Source: Litoditis marina (Eukaryota > Nematoda > Chromadorea > Rhabditida > Rhabditidae). From it: DNA of 64,000 bases. Positions 1 through 11,800 of the stretch are shown here, one piece after another. The stretch's first letter is position 1. Every line of letters starts with the position of its first letter. The stretch is from assembly GCA_964036275.1 (NCBI GenBank), contig OZ038434.1, positions 11,055,060-11,119,059 on the forward strand, given 5' to 3'. The notes below the pieces were generated by a model, which was not told the DNA's origin, searched no databases, and worked only from the letters and a program-made list of their open reading frames with translations. A program made the position numbers and the translations under genes.

Positions 1-52
1 TTCTATTTTTACTGAACGACCTTCAAATACCAATTTTAAATTATGGTCTTAC

Positions 53-690
53 CTGTTGTAATTGCTTATCCGAGGTAGCCAAATCAAGTTCGAAGGAATA
101 ATGGCAAACGACGCACCGTATTCTTCTGTGTCGAATTGCAGTCGCGGATCGAACCATGTCTGGAAGCATCCGCAACCTTTGACTAACTAAAACAAAACAA
201 ACTAGTAAATATCAAATATCAACCACAAGTGAACTCACCACATTCAATTCTACGTAATAGGTGGCAAGTTGCTTGTCTTCTTCATGAAAAGCATTTGGTA
301 AACACGGGTTTGGAAATCTACTTTTCTTGAATTTGTCACTTGCAGCCATTTGGTCTAACTCTTGGTAGTCAAGTAATATATTTGTTCTAATGAATCATGG
401 TTATGAAAACTTCGATACATACACTCCTCTATTAGTATGGTTTTCGAAGAATGCCAATAAAATATAGGACACAAATATCTCGATGTTGTTGTTCGAAAAT
501 ATAATCAAACACTAGAAGTTCACGCAAGAAAAACCATTTTATATCAAGGACCGAAAACTCACCACATTAACGAGGACTTGAAATGGTATTGTGTAGTGTA
601 CGAACATGGTCTCTCGGGTAAGTTCATAAGGAGAAACAATCTTTTCGTAGGATTGGTTGCGGAGAACAAGTTCGGAGAAGGTGGGAAACA
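53..690 (-). CDS. Cys-loop receptor subunit, acetylcholine-receptor-like, N-terminal part (cut by window edge)
   Basis: Three minus-strand exons of a pentameric ligand-gated channel, read right to left. Exon 563-690 has acceptor TTTACAG, encodes FPTFSELVLRNQSYEKIVSP and onward, and ends in a GTGAGT donor. A middle exon runs from 239 to roughly 330-348 and includes EEDKQLATYYVELNV before GTGAGT; its start is uncertain. Exon 53-159 has acceptor TTCCAG, begins TWFDPRLQFDTEEYG and ends IWLPRISNYNR before GTAAGA. These match the N-terminal helix, strands beta1-beta2 and the W-x-P loop A region of nicotinic-type subunits. The SY-x-K...P and D-x-Q-x-T pattern is typical of the family. The Cys-loop and membrane segments would lie left of coordinate 1, and I did not find the signal-peptide exon to the right. 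Loop A is divergent (LPRISNYN rather than LPDIVLYN), so the ligand cannot be assigned. Confidence 0.75.
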
Positions 691-956
691 CTGTAAACGA
701 AACAAGTTGATTATCATACACAAAAAAGTTGAACAGCATTCTCTGTTGTGGATGTAAAGCACTTACGATTACGAACATAAGTTTTTTGATGAATTTTTAG
801 TCGCTGCAGGTGGCTACTATGAACGAGTCAACTTGCAATCAATATTAAAAAAATTATCAATTTGATTGAACATAGGTAGTTTTTCTGGATTTGGCTTCTT
901 CGGGAAACCGCAACTTTTTATGAACAACAATTACGTTTGGAGAAAAATAGAAGTAT

Positions 957-1325
957 CGCCCCCCCCCCCCCCCCATTTTAGTTGCCCCCCCCCCCCACCG
1001 TAACACTTCAACCCCCACCCAAGCTAAAATCTGAAAATCTAGGAGAGGGGGGTCAAAATTCAACTTCGACATTTACTATTTACCCCCCACCTGGGTCGGC
1101 GGGGGGTAGAACTTCAATGGTGGGGGGTCAAACTTCAAAGAGTGGGGGGGGGGACTGAACTTCAATACCGCAAATGTTTACTTTTTACCCCCCAACCTCA
1201 AACTTTTATAAAGTGATAAATTGAATTATCACCGCCCGGTGGGGAGGAGGGGGGGGGGGGGGTCAAACTACAGTTCCCCAAACGCATTACAGTTTCAGAC
1301 AGGTGGGGGGGGGGGGGCGAAAGTC
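957..1325. repeat. Poly-C / poly-G rich repeat tract
   Basis: Long homopolymer runs. C-runs of more than ten bases lie at about 959-974 and 985-996, and G-runs at about 1146-1153, 1249-1263 and 1304-1317. They are separated by a loosely repeated unit containing ACTTCAA and ATTTACT..TTTACCCCCCA (compare about 1056-1090 with 1157-1195). The strand polarity switches from C-rich to G-rich within the tract. It lies just upstream of the receptor exons on the minus strand, so it is probably intronic to that gene or between genes. No coding potential was seen. The rest of 691-1935 holds nothing I can name. Confidence 0.8.
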
Positions 1326-1935
1326 AATGTTCCCACCTCTGGCTTCCAGGAGACTCACTATCAGGCAGAGAACAAACATCTATTATGACAAGCTGACGAG
1401 ATATAAATTGGCATCGGTTGTGTTTGATGATAATGAGCACTCAGGCAAATGAGAAAAAGAACCTCACGAACAGGTGAAAAAATTCAATACTTCTCCGTAA
1501 TGAAATGAGCATGTCGAGAGACGAAGTAGTACAAACAACGTTGAAATTTCATACATTCTACTATTTGAAATTCAAAAAACAACAACAAGAATATTAAAGG
1601 AGGGTTCATCAGGGAAAATTCATCCCGTTTTCGGTGTGGGATCACTGTCAAATTCCATGTATCAATTTCGAAACGGATGGTAGGACTGTTGAACTAGGAT
1701 ACTTGAGCTAATAAAATCGAAACTCGGGATTTTGAACACGACTAAGAACCCAACTATCCTACAAAAGCGTTCGCATATTCTTTCGTCAACCATTTTAGAA
1801 AATGGAATGTTAACCGTTTCTAGGAAAACGCGAAAACAGGGTGGGAACGTTTGTACTTACGTTTAACAGGTAAGAGACTGAAATCCAGAGTCTCATTTCA
1901 CAGAGAATCTTCTTCCTGGTCGGTCGAGTCCAGCA

Positions 1936-4900
1936 ATGACGAAGGTAAAACTAAAACATCCATTGTTCCTACAAAGACTGTGTTGTAGTTAAAAGTTAAC
2001 TTCAAGCAGTTTTAGGCGTTCTGATTTGTGAGAATTCATACAAAAATAGGGGACGACAGTTCTTTACCAAAAAGTATTTTTCAATATTAGTTACCTCCAT
2101 ATGGACTGAGAAGAATAGTTGTTGTTGCATTAAGTGCAATACTGTCTCTTCTCCCATCAATTTCCCTGATTTCGTGATTTTTGAACACAAACACTAAAAC
2201 TCACTAAAACTTTCTCTCTTCCAGTTGAATATTCTTTCGAAGATCACCTCTGTCATCGACAGCGACACACAGGACACAAAGTGAGTACAGATTAAATTTT
2301 CTGTCTTCAACGAAACTGCATTTACTAGAAAAGTGGTTATCACATAAAAAAGTCGTGCTTAGGCATGTTGGCCCAATATTCTATTCTGCGGTGTTTGTAG
2401 TTTGATCGCGGTGTATTTGAAGCGTGAATGGAGAAGTTATCTGGGACTGGAGACTCCTTTCCCCATTTCTCATCCTGGGTCTACACGGTTCTAAATGTGT
2501 TGCGATCTAGCGATGAATTGTTTCGGAGGTTTTCTTGACGTCTAATATAAAACTTTATTTTATCCAGTGAAAAGTTACAATAGTCTCATACAAATACTCG
2601 AGCAAATATGTTTTCAATGCGTGCGCTGAGTAAACAATCGAAATTGAAATACGTAATGAAAAAAAAACATTTCTCATCATTTATTCCAATCATATCTTAT
2701 TTTTCAGTCAGAGCAGAATTGGAGTCGTTGAAACACAGGATGCAGGAGAAGAGGTTAATTTGAAACCGATAGTTTGAATTGTTTTTTGAAACTTTTTAAG
2801 TTTACGCTCAGTGTTTCATTTTATCGTCAATGTTTTCTACCTGGTAACTGGGAGAAATTTTGTCGTTTACAGGACCAAGAGGAAGAACCAAACAATGAAA
2901 TGAAGCAGTACGCACTTCGAACCAGGAGTCATCTAGGCGAAATGGCAGTCACAAGTTAGTTGTGCATTCAAGCTACCGTATAACCACTTAGAAAACTTCC
3001 AATATCGAAGGAAAACCCACGTTGTCGCACCAGTGGTAGAAAAGATTTTGAAACTTGGACTACCAACCCACGATTCTTTGAACGTTTCTCGAGCGATTGC
3101 ATGGGATAAATCAATGACATACGAAAACACTGGAAAAGTTGATATAATAACCGCCGACTTCCGAAATGAACGTGATGATTGAAACGCACTGTTCTTCGCG
3201 AAAAGTGTTATCTTTCAGCAAGTTTGGGTCTTCGGGAAAACCAGTTCGGACAATTGTACACTGTTCCATGTGAGTTCCAGATATATTTTTCATTTCTGAA
3301 TCCGTATTTTACAAAAAAAACCACAACTCGAAAATTAGAACGGATTAGGCGACAACACTCTACTTTCCACCGGAACGAAGACAAAAAAAAAGGATTATGA
3401 GAAAGAACAGCGGTGTGATTGCACGGTCAACAAGAAACAAAAACAAAGTAGGACATGTAAGAAAGTTACCTGAATAGGGAAGATCTCAGTTGTTTACTTT
3501 CCTCATCTCCTTATAGTTTTCTTATAAATTCCTATCATTTTTATCGTAATTCCATGAATTCCGTTCCAGCAATCTGGCCGGGAATCACTCTATGGATGGC
3601 ATTTTTCATTGTTTTCCTGGCATCTGCTTTGGTTCTATTCTCGATTGTTCATGTATCACCTGAGCATACCGTACAGGTAACTTTAATTGGTTAACTATTG
3701 GAAAAGTCTCGTCCCGTGTGAAAAAAGTAATCGTAATCTTATGAAAGATGTTCTGAGCGAGAAAAGGTATAGTCTTTTTCATTCCTACTGAGACTCCTAC
3801 AGTAGAATTTTGAAACTTATAAGTCGTCTTCCTCACGTAGTTGTAATCGGAAAGGTAAAAAATTTTCGCATCTTATTCTCTTCCTCAGGTACAATAAATG
3901 TACGAGAGGATTTTTGATCAAATAATCTTCCAGCTTCACAACAGCTCCCGGAAAATACATAGGGTTACTGTAGGAGTCTCAGTAGGAATAGTGTGAACTA
4001 TACTAATATGCGGCGCTGGACTTATCTTTCAAACTCAGTTACGTTATATTATATTAATCACGGTAACTCAACGTGTTATTTATTTGTAATCTTTGATGAT
4101 TGTTTATTCATGTTGATGGTTTTAATGATTGATAAGATTGTGAACATTTTGATAGGAAAACCAGAAACATTGTTACAGAAGAAACCTGATGATGTTCTAC
4201 CCGTGAGATTCGTTCAGATCGTACGGATTGCTACTGAACAAGAGTTGGTTTATTATTTCCCTCTGAACAATTTCAAGAAATATAATTAACGTGTTGTTTA
4301 CTAACTGAGAAATAGTGCGGTACGAGATATAACGCGTTCGATTTGTAGTTTGATCTCCAGATAGCAGAACCAACATAACTCGAATTTTGTCTTCAAATAG
4401 TCAATAACCATTTCATTTCTTCTCTTCTCGTGTTTCTCGGGGTCAAGTTAAAATATTCAAATGAAATATATGGAATACACAATACCCTTTTTAATTCGTG
4501 AAAAGATTCTTGTTTGAATGTGTTCACGTGGTGTATTTATTTTTTCAGAACGTCATCAGTTATTCGGTCAGCGAGTTACCCGAATTGTGGAAAGACTCGT
4601 GAGTTTTCGGTTGGTTTCGGGTGAAAACGATTCGATAACAATGTTTTGCACGAACTGACACATTACCAGATTTCATCGCATACTGCGATGCAGATGTTTA
4701 TTCTTTGAAAAAAAAAGTTCTTTCTCAATATAAATACATCATAATGGTTTTACACAGATCAACATACGATCACGGCCCGTCAGACAAACAAGAATCGTTA
4801 TTGCCATTTAGAGCAAAAGCTATAAATCTTTTTCTGAACATTTCCAAACTAACCGGATATTTTGTTTCTGCTTTCATCATCTGAATGATACTGGGAAATG

Positions 4901-5404
4901 TTTTATACTGTAGTCATACCTTCAATTAAGCAGATGTGCTCCCATGGGAACTCGGAGATATCAAAGCGCTAACCGGGAAAACACCGTCGGGACCAGCGAA
5001 GGCGTGGGAGAGAGTTGTTATCGTGGAAAGCAGACTATCGGTAAATAATTCTCAGCCTTTTTTATATACGGCAAATGAAAACAAAAAAAACAAAGTGAAA
5101 GTTGAAAAAAAACAGTGTGAACGGAACATTTATGAAACATAGTGGTAGAAAGTGGTAAGTTTCGCTTGCACCCCAATGGATATTCCGCTGTCGTATTAGC
5201 CTCAAACACAATGCACTTGGTGTTCTTTAACTTTGATAGTTTTATTTCACACACAAGAGCGCTATGTACAGTTCTCTCATGTGACTGGTTTCCGTTCTAC
5301 AAGGTTCAATCGTTTGTATTCAATTACAGCCAGAACTCGTACGGACCCCGGTGAATGTGTCGGAATGCCCTCCGGCAATCTACATTGGCACGGCAGCCCC
5401 CTGA
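1936..5404 (+). CDS. Small single-pass membrane protein, nine exons, function unknown
   Basis: Exons, all with GT donors and AG acceptors, join without a frame break: 1936-1944 (ATG ACG AAG only), 2225-2280, 2708-2753, 2873-2954, 3570-3676, 4549-4598, 4670-4695, 4934-5040, 5330-5404. The predicted protein has 185 residues. The N-terminal ~75 residues are acidic and polar (DQEEEPNNEMKQ). One hydrophobic helix follows (ITLWMAFFIVFLASALVLFS), then an outer or C-terminal part with VLPWELGDIKALTGKTPSG and a tail ending ECPPAIYIGTAAP. No signal peptide is seen, so type II or tail-type insertion is likely. An AATAAA lies at about 5607-5612. The 26-nt seventh exon is the least certain; it was chosen because it is the only one that joins the phases of its neighbours. 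I do not recognise the family. Confidence 0.6.
3767..4003. mobile_element. 237-bp palindromic-end MITE, copy 1
   Basis: A perfect 24-base inverted repeat, 3781-3804 versus 3966-3989 (core CCTACTGAGACTCCTACAGT), is flanked by outer arms GTATAG...CTATAC. It lies in an intron of the membrane-protein gene at 1.9-5.4 kb. A second element with the same arm layout lies at 46427-46664. There is no transposase, so it is a non-autonomous element. Confidence 0.75.
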
Positions 5405-5826
5405 ACACAGGCTGAAGAAACATATATTCCAAATTATCAAATGAAAATGAATGAAGTTTTCTCGAGTTTGAGACAGTGGATTTTGTTGATAACTGGAAAG
5501 AATCACAGACGCATGGAGAGAGTTCCCTGGCTCAAACCACTACTCTCAATTTAATACAAGAATCTCAAAATTTGATAATAGTACAGATAGAGGTTCAGAA
5601 GTGGGGAATAAAGACGACTTGAAAATCGGCTTGTGGCTGACCAAACGTGTTAGTTTTATTTTTAATCTATATTTGGGAATTCTTCTCGAGAAACTCATTA
5701 CGAACACATGTCATTTTAGGTAGTCAGTGGAACTCTGTTTTGCCCAGCGACCTACAAACTAATACTGAGGTTTGTTTATTCAGTTAAAACAACATGTATA
5801 CATAATAAATATGCTGGTTCCAGTGC
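5405..5826. other. Convergent spacer with poly(A) signals on both strands
   Basis: The 3' ends of the plus-strand membrane-protein gene and the minus-strand ShK gene face each other here. AATAAA at about 5607-5612 serves the plus-strand gene. TTTATT at 5775-5780, AATAAA on the minus strand, lies about 50 bases beyond the stop of the ShK gene. I see no other feature. Confidence 0.5.
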
Positions 5827-7568
5827 TCAGCCGGTGTGAAACCACGGCCCTCTATCGAACTTGTTGAACTTGGGCGCAAACTTGTCTTTCCAGGTATTAA
5901 CAGGTGTGCCGCATGCCTTCTTGGCATTGGCCAGTGTGTATTTGACGACGTTGAAGTTACAGTATCCGCAGCTGAGTCGACACGATCGGAAGGCCAGTTC
6001 CGGATTCTTCCCATCACACGACCACGACGAATGGTTCTCGAACACGTCTGTGGAGTTGACCAGTCTAGAAACAACTGGATATATTGAGGAAATCACTGTT
6101 TTTTATAAGTTTGGGTTGGTCGAAAAAGTAACGCAACGAATCCATGTTTGGCTGAGAGAGTGAGACAGTGGAAAAAGATGTGAAGCCACCACGCTGTACC
6201 AGGTTTGTCTTGAGACAGAGGTAATGCAGAATAGGGTGGCAGAAAATTGGAGTTTGGCTTTGTTCACGGTGTTTGAGATTTCATTCAAAGCTCGAGCGTA
6301 TTAAGTGTACGGCCATGTTCAAAGATCAAACTACAATTCAGTTATGGCCTTCCAGTATAGTGGAGACAACTCAGCCAATGTGTAGAAAGGTATTAGATAA
6401 CACAATATAGAAAGGTTTTATATGAATTGGTGATATTTTCAGTTACCTGCCACAGAACTGGGGTCCATATCGGTCGAAACAGTGTTCCGAAACGAGGGAT
6501 CGGGCCACCAGATCGTACGCCATCGCATTCCCGCTTTTCTCACAGGCAGAGCAACACTGAACCAACCTGCAATATCCGAAGTATTGGAAGTTATAATCTA
6601 TACCCAAAAAATATTACTGCTTCCTAATTACAATAAAGCACGCTGAGATCAAACTAAAAACATCGAAGTCGATCAAATTCGCCGTTGTGTTCTCAGCCGT
6701 ATTTGGATCGAACATAGCGGAAACAAAAAACTGACAAATATGATGCACATATAGTTTTTTGTAGTTTTTTTTTCTTAATCTTAGTAGTGTGATTGAAAAT
6801 GGTATTACCATAACCTCAACTTCACGTTAATTCCAACATTGTTCCTATGCGCTCTGAACCTTGGCTGTCCCTCATTCAAAAAGCACATGAAGCAAGAAGT
6901 TGAGAGAACTCCATGTGATACATTGGTGCATGTTTGTACTATGTGTCGAGTACATGAATGTGTTGGATCAAATATTTAAAAAAATGCTTGAGAACAGAAC
7001 CTGAACTCGGCATCCAAGTTGCATCTCTGGCTGAACAGTCTGGAGTTGGATTTTCGGAGCCGCTGACAGGCAGTCGAGCCCAGATGATCTCGACAACAAG
7101 GGGGTTGTGTTGTGTGAGGATTCACTGGAACTCGAATACTTGCCCATCAGTTGAGTGCGGGAATGCGGAAAAAAAGTGTTGGACTCTAAACTTGGACAAT
7201 TGATTGCCAACCGAACTCTTGGAATTCGAATAAAGAACTCCATCGGTGCGGTTATAATGGGAAAGATAGTTCGAGTTTAGTTATCCTTGCACAAACACAG
7301 ATAAATACGTTGAATTAGTTGTGAAAGTTGGCTGTACAATGTAACGCAGGACGTGAAAATAGAAGTGTATCGGTGAACGTTCACAAATTCAACTCGAATA
7401 TTATTCAACTTGTAGTATGGTAGATCACCAACGAAAAAACATAGATGAGTAGCACGACAAAAATAAATGTAATAAACGCAAATGTAATTATAGTGTATCA
7501 TTAACTTCTGAAAAATACATACCCATTGCTGCGAGAACGAGAAATTGAGCACATATGAATATCCGCAT
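5827..7568 (-). CDS. Secreted protein with ShK-like cysteine modules, intact copy A
   Basis: Exons on the minus strand are 7523-7568, 7001-7124, 6447-6566 and 5827-6064. Phases join exactly to 176 codons including TGA. Exon 1 is a signal peptide (MRIFICAQFLVLAAM). Exons 2-3 give a first cysteine module: CCRDHLGSTACQ, then RCNLDAEFRLVQCCSAC. Exons 3-4 give a second: CFDRYGPQFC, then WSCDGKNPELAFRSC and RLSCGYC. The latter has the six-cysteine ShKT layout with a C-x-x-x-CGYC ending, and the first resembles the CC.DHL..C / D.F....CC..C module that accompanies ShKT domains in nematode proteins. A basic tail of ~40 residues with one cysteine follows. The family is extracellular and often linked to cuticle, pharynx or secreted enzymes; I infer no specific role. 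The initial ATG is chosen because it opens the hydrophobic leader. The upstream spacer is shared with the divergent astacin gene. Confidence 0.75.
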
Positions 7569-8294
7569 GAGCTCTGTGGAGAAGCGGTATGTTTGCTATT
7601 TTGGTTCTTTTAAACGGAAAGCGCGCCTGTCAAATGGCTGGGCACGGTCAATATTGTAGCTGGAACAGGGCGCCAAATCGGGAAATGAACCAGAAATCAC
7701 ATTCATTTTCCGGCACAAAGCGAGTTTCAATCAGCTTTCCGTTGAAAATCTAAAAAAAACATTGGAATTCGGAAACCTGAATAACTCCAACTTTTGGCTT
7801 TTTGATCCCAGCTTGCGTCTGTAATTTACACACTATTTGGCGAGACCCCCGGCGCTTGACAGAGCGAAAATCTGCGTAGCTTGGGAGAAGGTGTGACGAT
7901 CAAAATTTTCTTTTTCAGTTGAATATATTTGGTTGTTTGACATCAATTTTTCACAAATATCGATGTGATATACTCGAGTGTTTCTTACATTGATGAAAGG
8001 GTATGCAGCTATGCATAGTTGTGTTCAATAACAATTTAACGTAGTTATTGGTTTGTTATACACTGATACATAATCTTGATTGGTATTCCAATAATAGAAA
8101 GCAATGACAGTAAACAGCTTTGAAACGGCGTTGTCAAACAATGTTAACAATACATTGTTAAAAAGTGACAATGAATCACTACCACTTTCGACTTTGACCT
8201 AAATTCAATATCTCAGATCAACACAACACAATGAATGACTGACATTGTGGTAATCCAGTATATAAGCAGGGCAGAAGTAGAGCCATCAACCAAT
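7569..8294. promoter_or_regulatory. Divergent intergenic promoter region, copy A, with TATA box
   Basis: This 726-base spacer separates the start codons of the minus-strand ShK gene and the plus-strand astacin gene. TATATAAG at 8259-8266 is only 29 bases before the astacin ATG, implying a very short leader. The whole spacer is nearly unchanged in copy B (23865-24595), including the TATA box. I could not identify a matching TATA element for the ShK side. Confidence 0.6.
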
Positions 8295-8761
8295 ATGCGT
8301 TTGATATTCATATTCGTATGTTTTGCTCTTTTGTCGGTTGGCAGCGCAGTTCGTTGCAAGGATCGCTCAACTACAACTACATCGACCTCCACGACCACGA
8401 CCACAAAACCATCAACAACAACAACACCATCATCAGCAACAACAAAAACAACAACAACAACATTGCCGACCACCACTAAAACGACTGCTCCGGCAACCAC
8501 TCCAAAATCTTGTGGTTCTAAACATAATGATACTACAACGACGGAACCAGCCTCAACAACTTTACCCCAAACTACATCAACGACCACGGCAACAACAATA
8601 GAGCAACCAACAACAACAACAACAACAACAACAACAGAACAACCAACAACATCAACAACAACAGAACAATCAACAACAACATCAACAACAACAGAACTAC
8701 CAACTACATCAGCAACAACAAAACAACCAACAACAACATTAACAACAACAACAGAGCTACC

Positions 8762-8822
<61 letters not shown>

Positions 8823-11800
8823 CCGGAAACGACAACCACAGTGAGAACACCCACAACTACTGAGACAACAGCAAAGCCATCAACAACGACAATATCAACA
8901 ACGACCGTTCCGACAACAACAACAGAACCAACAACAGAACCAACAACCGCTACGACTTCTTCAAAAACGTCAACCACTGGAACGCCGACAAAGGTATAAC
9001 TCTATTATGTCGTTTCGGTTGTGAAAAGGTGTTATAGAGAAACTGTGTCAACACGAACACGAGCGGAGGTTACGCATGAATTATCAGATTATCAATAAAT
9101 TGATGTGGGTACGACCATGTTCGATAAGTAACAATATTTGAGATGATTTGCAGTCTTTAAACGTCTCCTTACATTTAAATCAGCATACTAAAACGATTGT
9201 ATGTACTGTTGACATTGTACATATATCATAAATGATACTTGTCGATGTACTTTGTCAATGGTAAAAACGCAAGGCATCATAATGTGAAGAGTGTGATTTG
9301 ATTATCGTAATGTCATAAATAAAGTAACACACGGCTGAAATAATTTCCATGAAATATTATTATTATTATTATCATCATCACTGGACACAATGAGCTTGAA
9401 GTGGTGTCAGTTGAAACAGCAATTTGATTATGGTTGAATTGCTTGCAGAAAACGTGGAATGTCTCTGGATTGGTCACAGGTAAAAGCGAAACAATGATCA
9501 CTATCAACGAGAGTCTTTTTGACGACGACGAGTATCTCAAATGTCACTCCGGACAAGGCTCGAATATGATTGAGAAGCCGAAGGCCGTATACGGACGAAA
9601 AAAAAGGGATGTATTCAATTATGTACTGTGAGTTATTTTCGAACTGTAAACTGAGTTCGAGATTGAGTTGAGAGAAAGTAAGCTGTTAACCGTTCAGTTT
9701 GCTTGACTGCGACCAGTTTAACAAGTTTCTGAGGGGAAATTTTTTTTGAAATTTTAATTTTTTAAAGAAGTCAACTAGTATAAACCGCTTTCTCCGTTTG
9801 CAGTTTTGTATTTGATTTTGAATACTTGTTTTTGCCAAAAGTACGCGCTAGCTTATATTTTGACTGCGCAGAACTCATAACGCTTCATTCTCCGATAATT
9901 CCACAAATTTGTCAGAAGTATTTCTCTTCAAAAAACTGCTGAAAAAAAATGCTAAGAGCGGGTTCATCTGTGCTTGACGCATGAAGTTTCATTCTATTCT
10001 AATGTACGAAAAATATCTGCCACTGGGTATAATTCATCGAATATTCTGTATTAATATTCGTATTATTACCCGTGTCGGTTTTTTCGGATGAAAATTTCAT
10101 TGAAGCTTAGTTTATTTGCATGCTCAATGGTCCAATATGAATCATTTTCATCTTGTTAATAGTCATATTCTTCACTAACCAATTGAACCATTTTACGATA
10201 GTCATTAGAAGAGGTGAAAAATATATAAATATTCTCAATGTTTTCAGTAACGAACTAACCAGTCGCATTCCCGTATTGATTTCTACCGAATTCTCTGAAT
10301 GTGAACTGGTAGAATTTGCCAATGCCATGAAACACTTCGAGCAGAGGACGTGCCTTGATTTTGTACCTTACGTGGATTCTGAATCCACTCCAAAACCGTT
10401 GGTTGTCTCTTCACTTGACTACGGCAACCTCGGGGGAGAGAATTGCTACGCGACTGTTGGATACAGGAAAAAATTGACTATCGACAAAGAGACAACATGG
10501 GGTGGAGCTAGTTTTATGAACGGGGAGGTCACGAGAGGACGTTGTGCGATATCGAGCACTTTCCGTCATGAGCTCATGCATTTTATCGGATTTTCTCACC
10601 CGGAAAATAGGTGAGCTATCGAAACTTCTCCAATCGATATTTGAACAGGTGAATACAATATGAGCTGAATAGTCTGATTCGATGGAGAGAGAACTTTTAT
10701 TCACTTTTTCAAGCAGTCCTACGACCTACAGTTCTCAACAACATAGTACATTGTTACATAATTATTGTTTATGTTCGTGTCGTTTCGAGGCGGTGGTCAT
10801 CATATATATTCCTTGTGCAGTTGTGGCAGTTGATTTCGCATAGTGGACTTTTGTATTTTCTGAGAGATAGATCCAGTGACATGCCAGAAACAACAGTAGA
10901 ACCACCTGTGACGAATCGAATGTGAAAATGCATAACTTCGATTAATGCATTAAAAATTCGACAACGGTAATTTAATTTCATTAAAATGAGTCGGTTGGTG
11001 ACTCATATTTTATGAATCGATCCAGCCATACAGTTGGAAAATTCATTTAGAAAAATAGTGAAGTTCTGAATATGAATCATTGCCTCATTGCAGTCCATAC
11101 CGCGAGGGTCCTTCCGTCGCGTTCACAGGAAGGTCCACAGAGCCGCCAAACACAATGCATCATATGCCACCTTTCGAATTCAGTGTGGTTTACAGTAACC
11201 TCTTGCCAATAGGAGAGCTTACTGACTGGGATGTCTACAAACTCAACAGCATGTACAACTGTACACAAACAACCAGGGGCAACATGCAAATTGATGTGGG
11301 TTTTTCATGATCCGAGGAAATACTAATTTTAATTGTTTGTCAGGAGAGTGTGAAGAGTTTTCTACGTATCAGTTCGAAACAATATGATACATACACAATT
11401 TCAAATGTTATCAAGTTGGTAACTTGTTTGCAGTTTAAAATCAATCCTGGCGTTTGCTGAGATGATAGCTACATTAGAGGAACGCTTGAAGACAACATTG
11501 AGAGATTTAGTTTGGCGTAGGGTTCTTAAACAACACACGACTCAAAGCGCGGCCCGCCACCGGCCAGGGCGCAGCCCGCGCGCAGATAGGCGCGTTGTGC
11601 GGCGGCGACGCCTGTACCCGCCCCTTTCTGCGCGCGGACTGCGCGCAGCCCGCATTTTCCCCGCTCTCTGCCAGCAGGCTGCGCGCAGTCCGCAATTTGA
11701 CTGCGACTGAGTGAGACCGACCCCTACATTAATAAACACTTTGAGGAAACTTTTATTTGAGATCCTCTAACTTGACAACATGAAAGAAAACAACGCACAT

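Noticed and set aside
6427..6627. Plus-strand frame repeated at 22734-22931
   Set aside because: It is antisense to ShK exon 3 in both copies. Its conservation is explained by the duplication and the real minus-strand exon.
8213..8977. 254-residue Val-rich frame on the minus strand
   Set aside because: It is the complement of the Thr-rich ACA/CAA tract of astacin A exon 1; the frame is open only because of the repeat.
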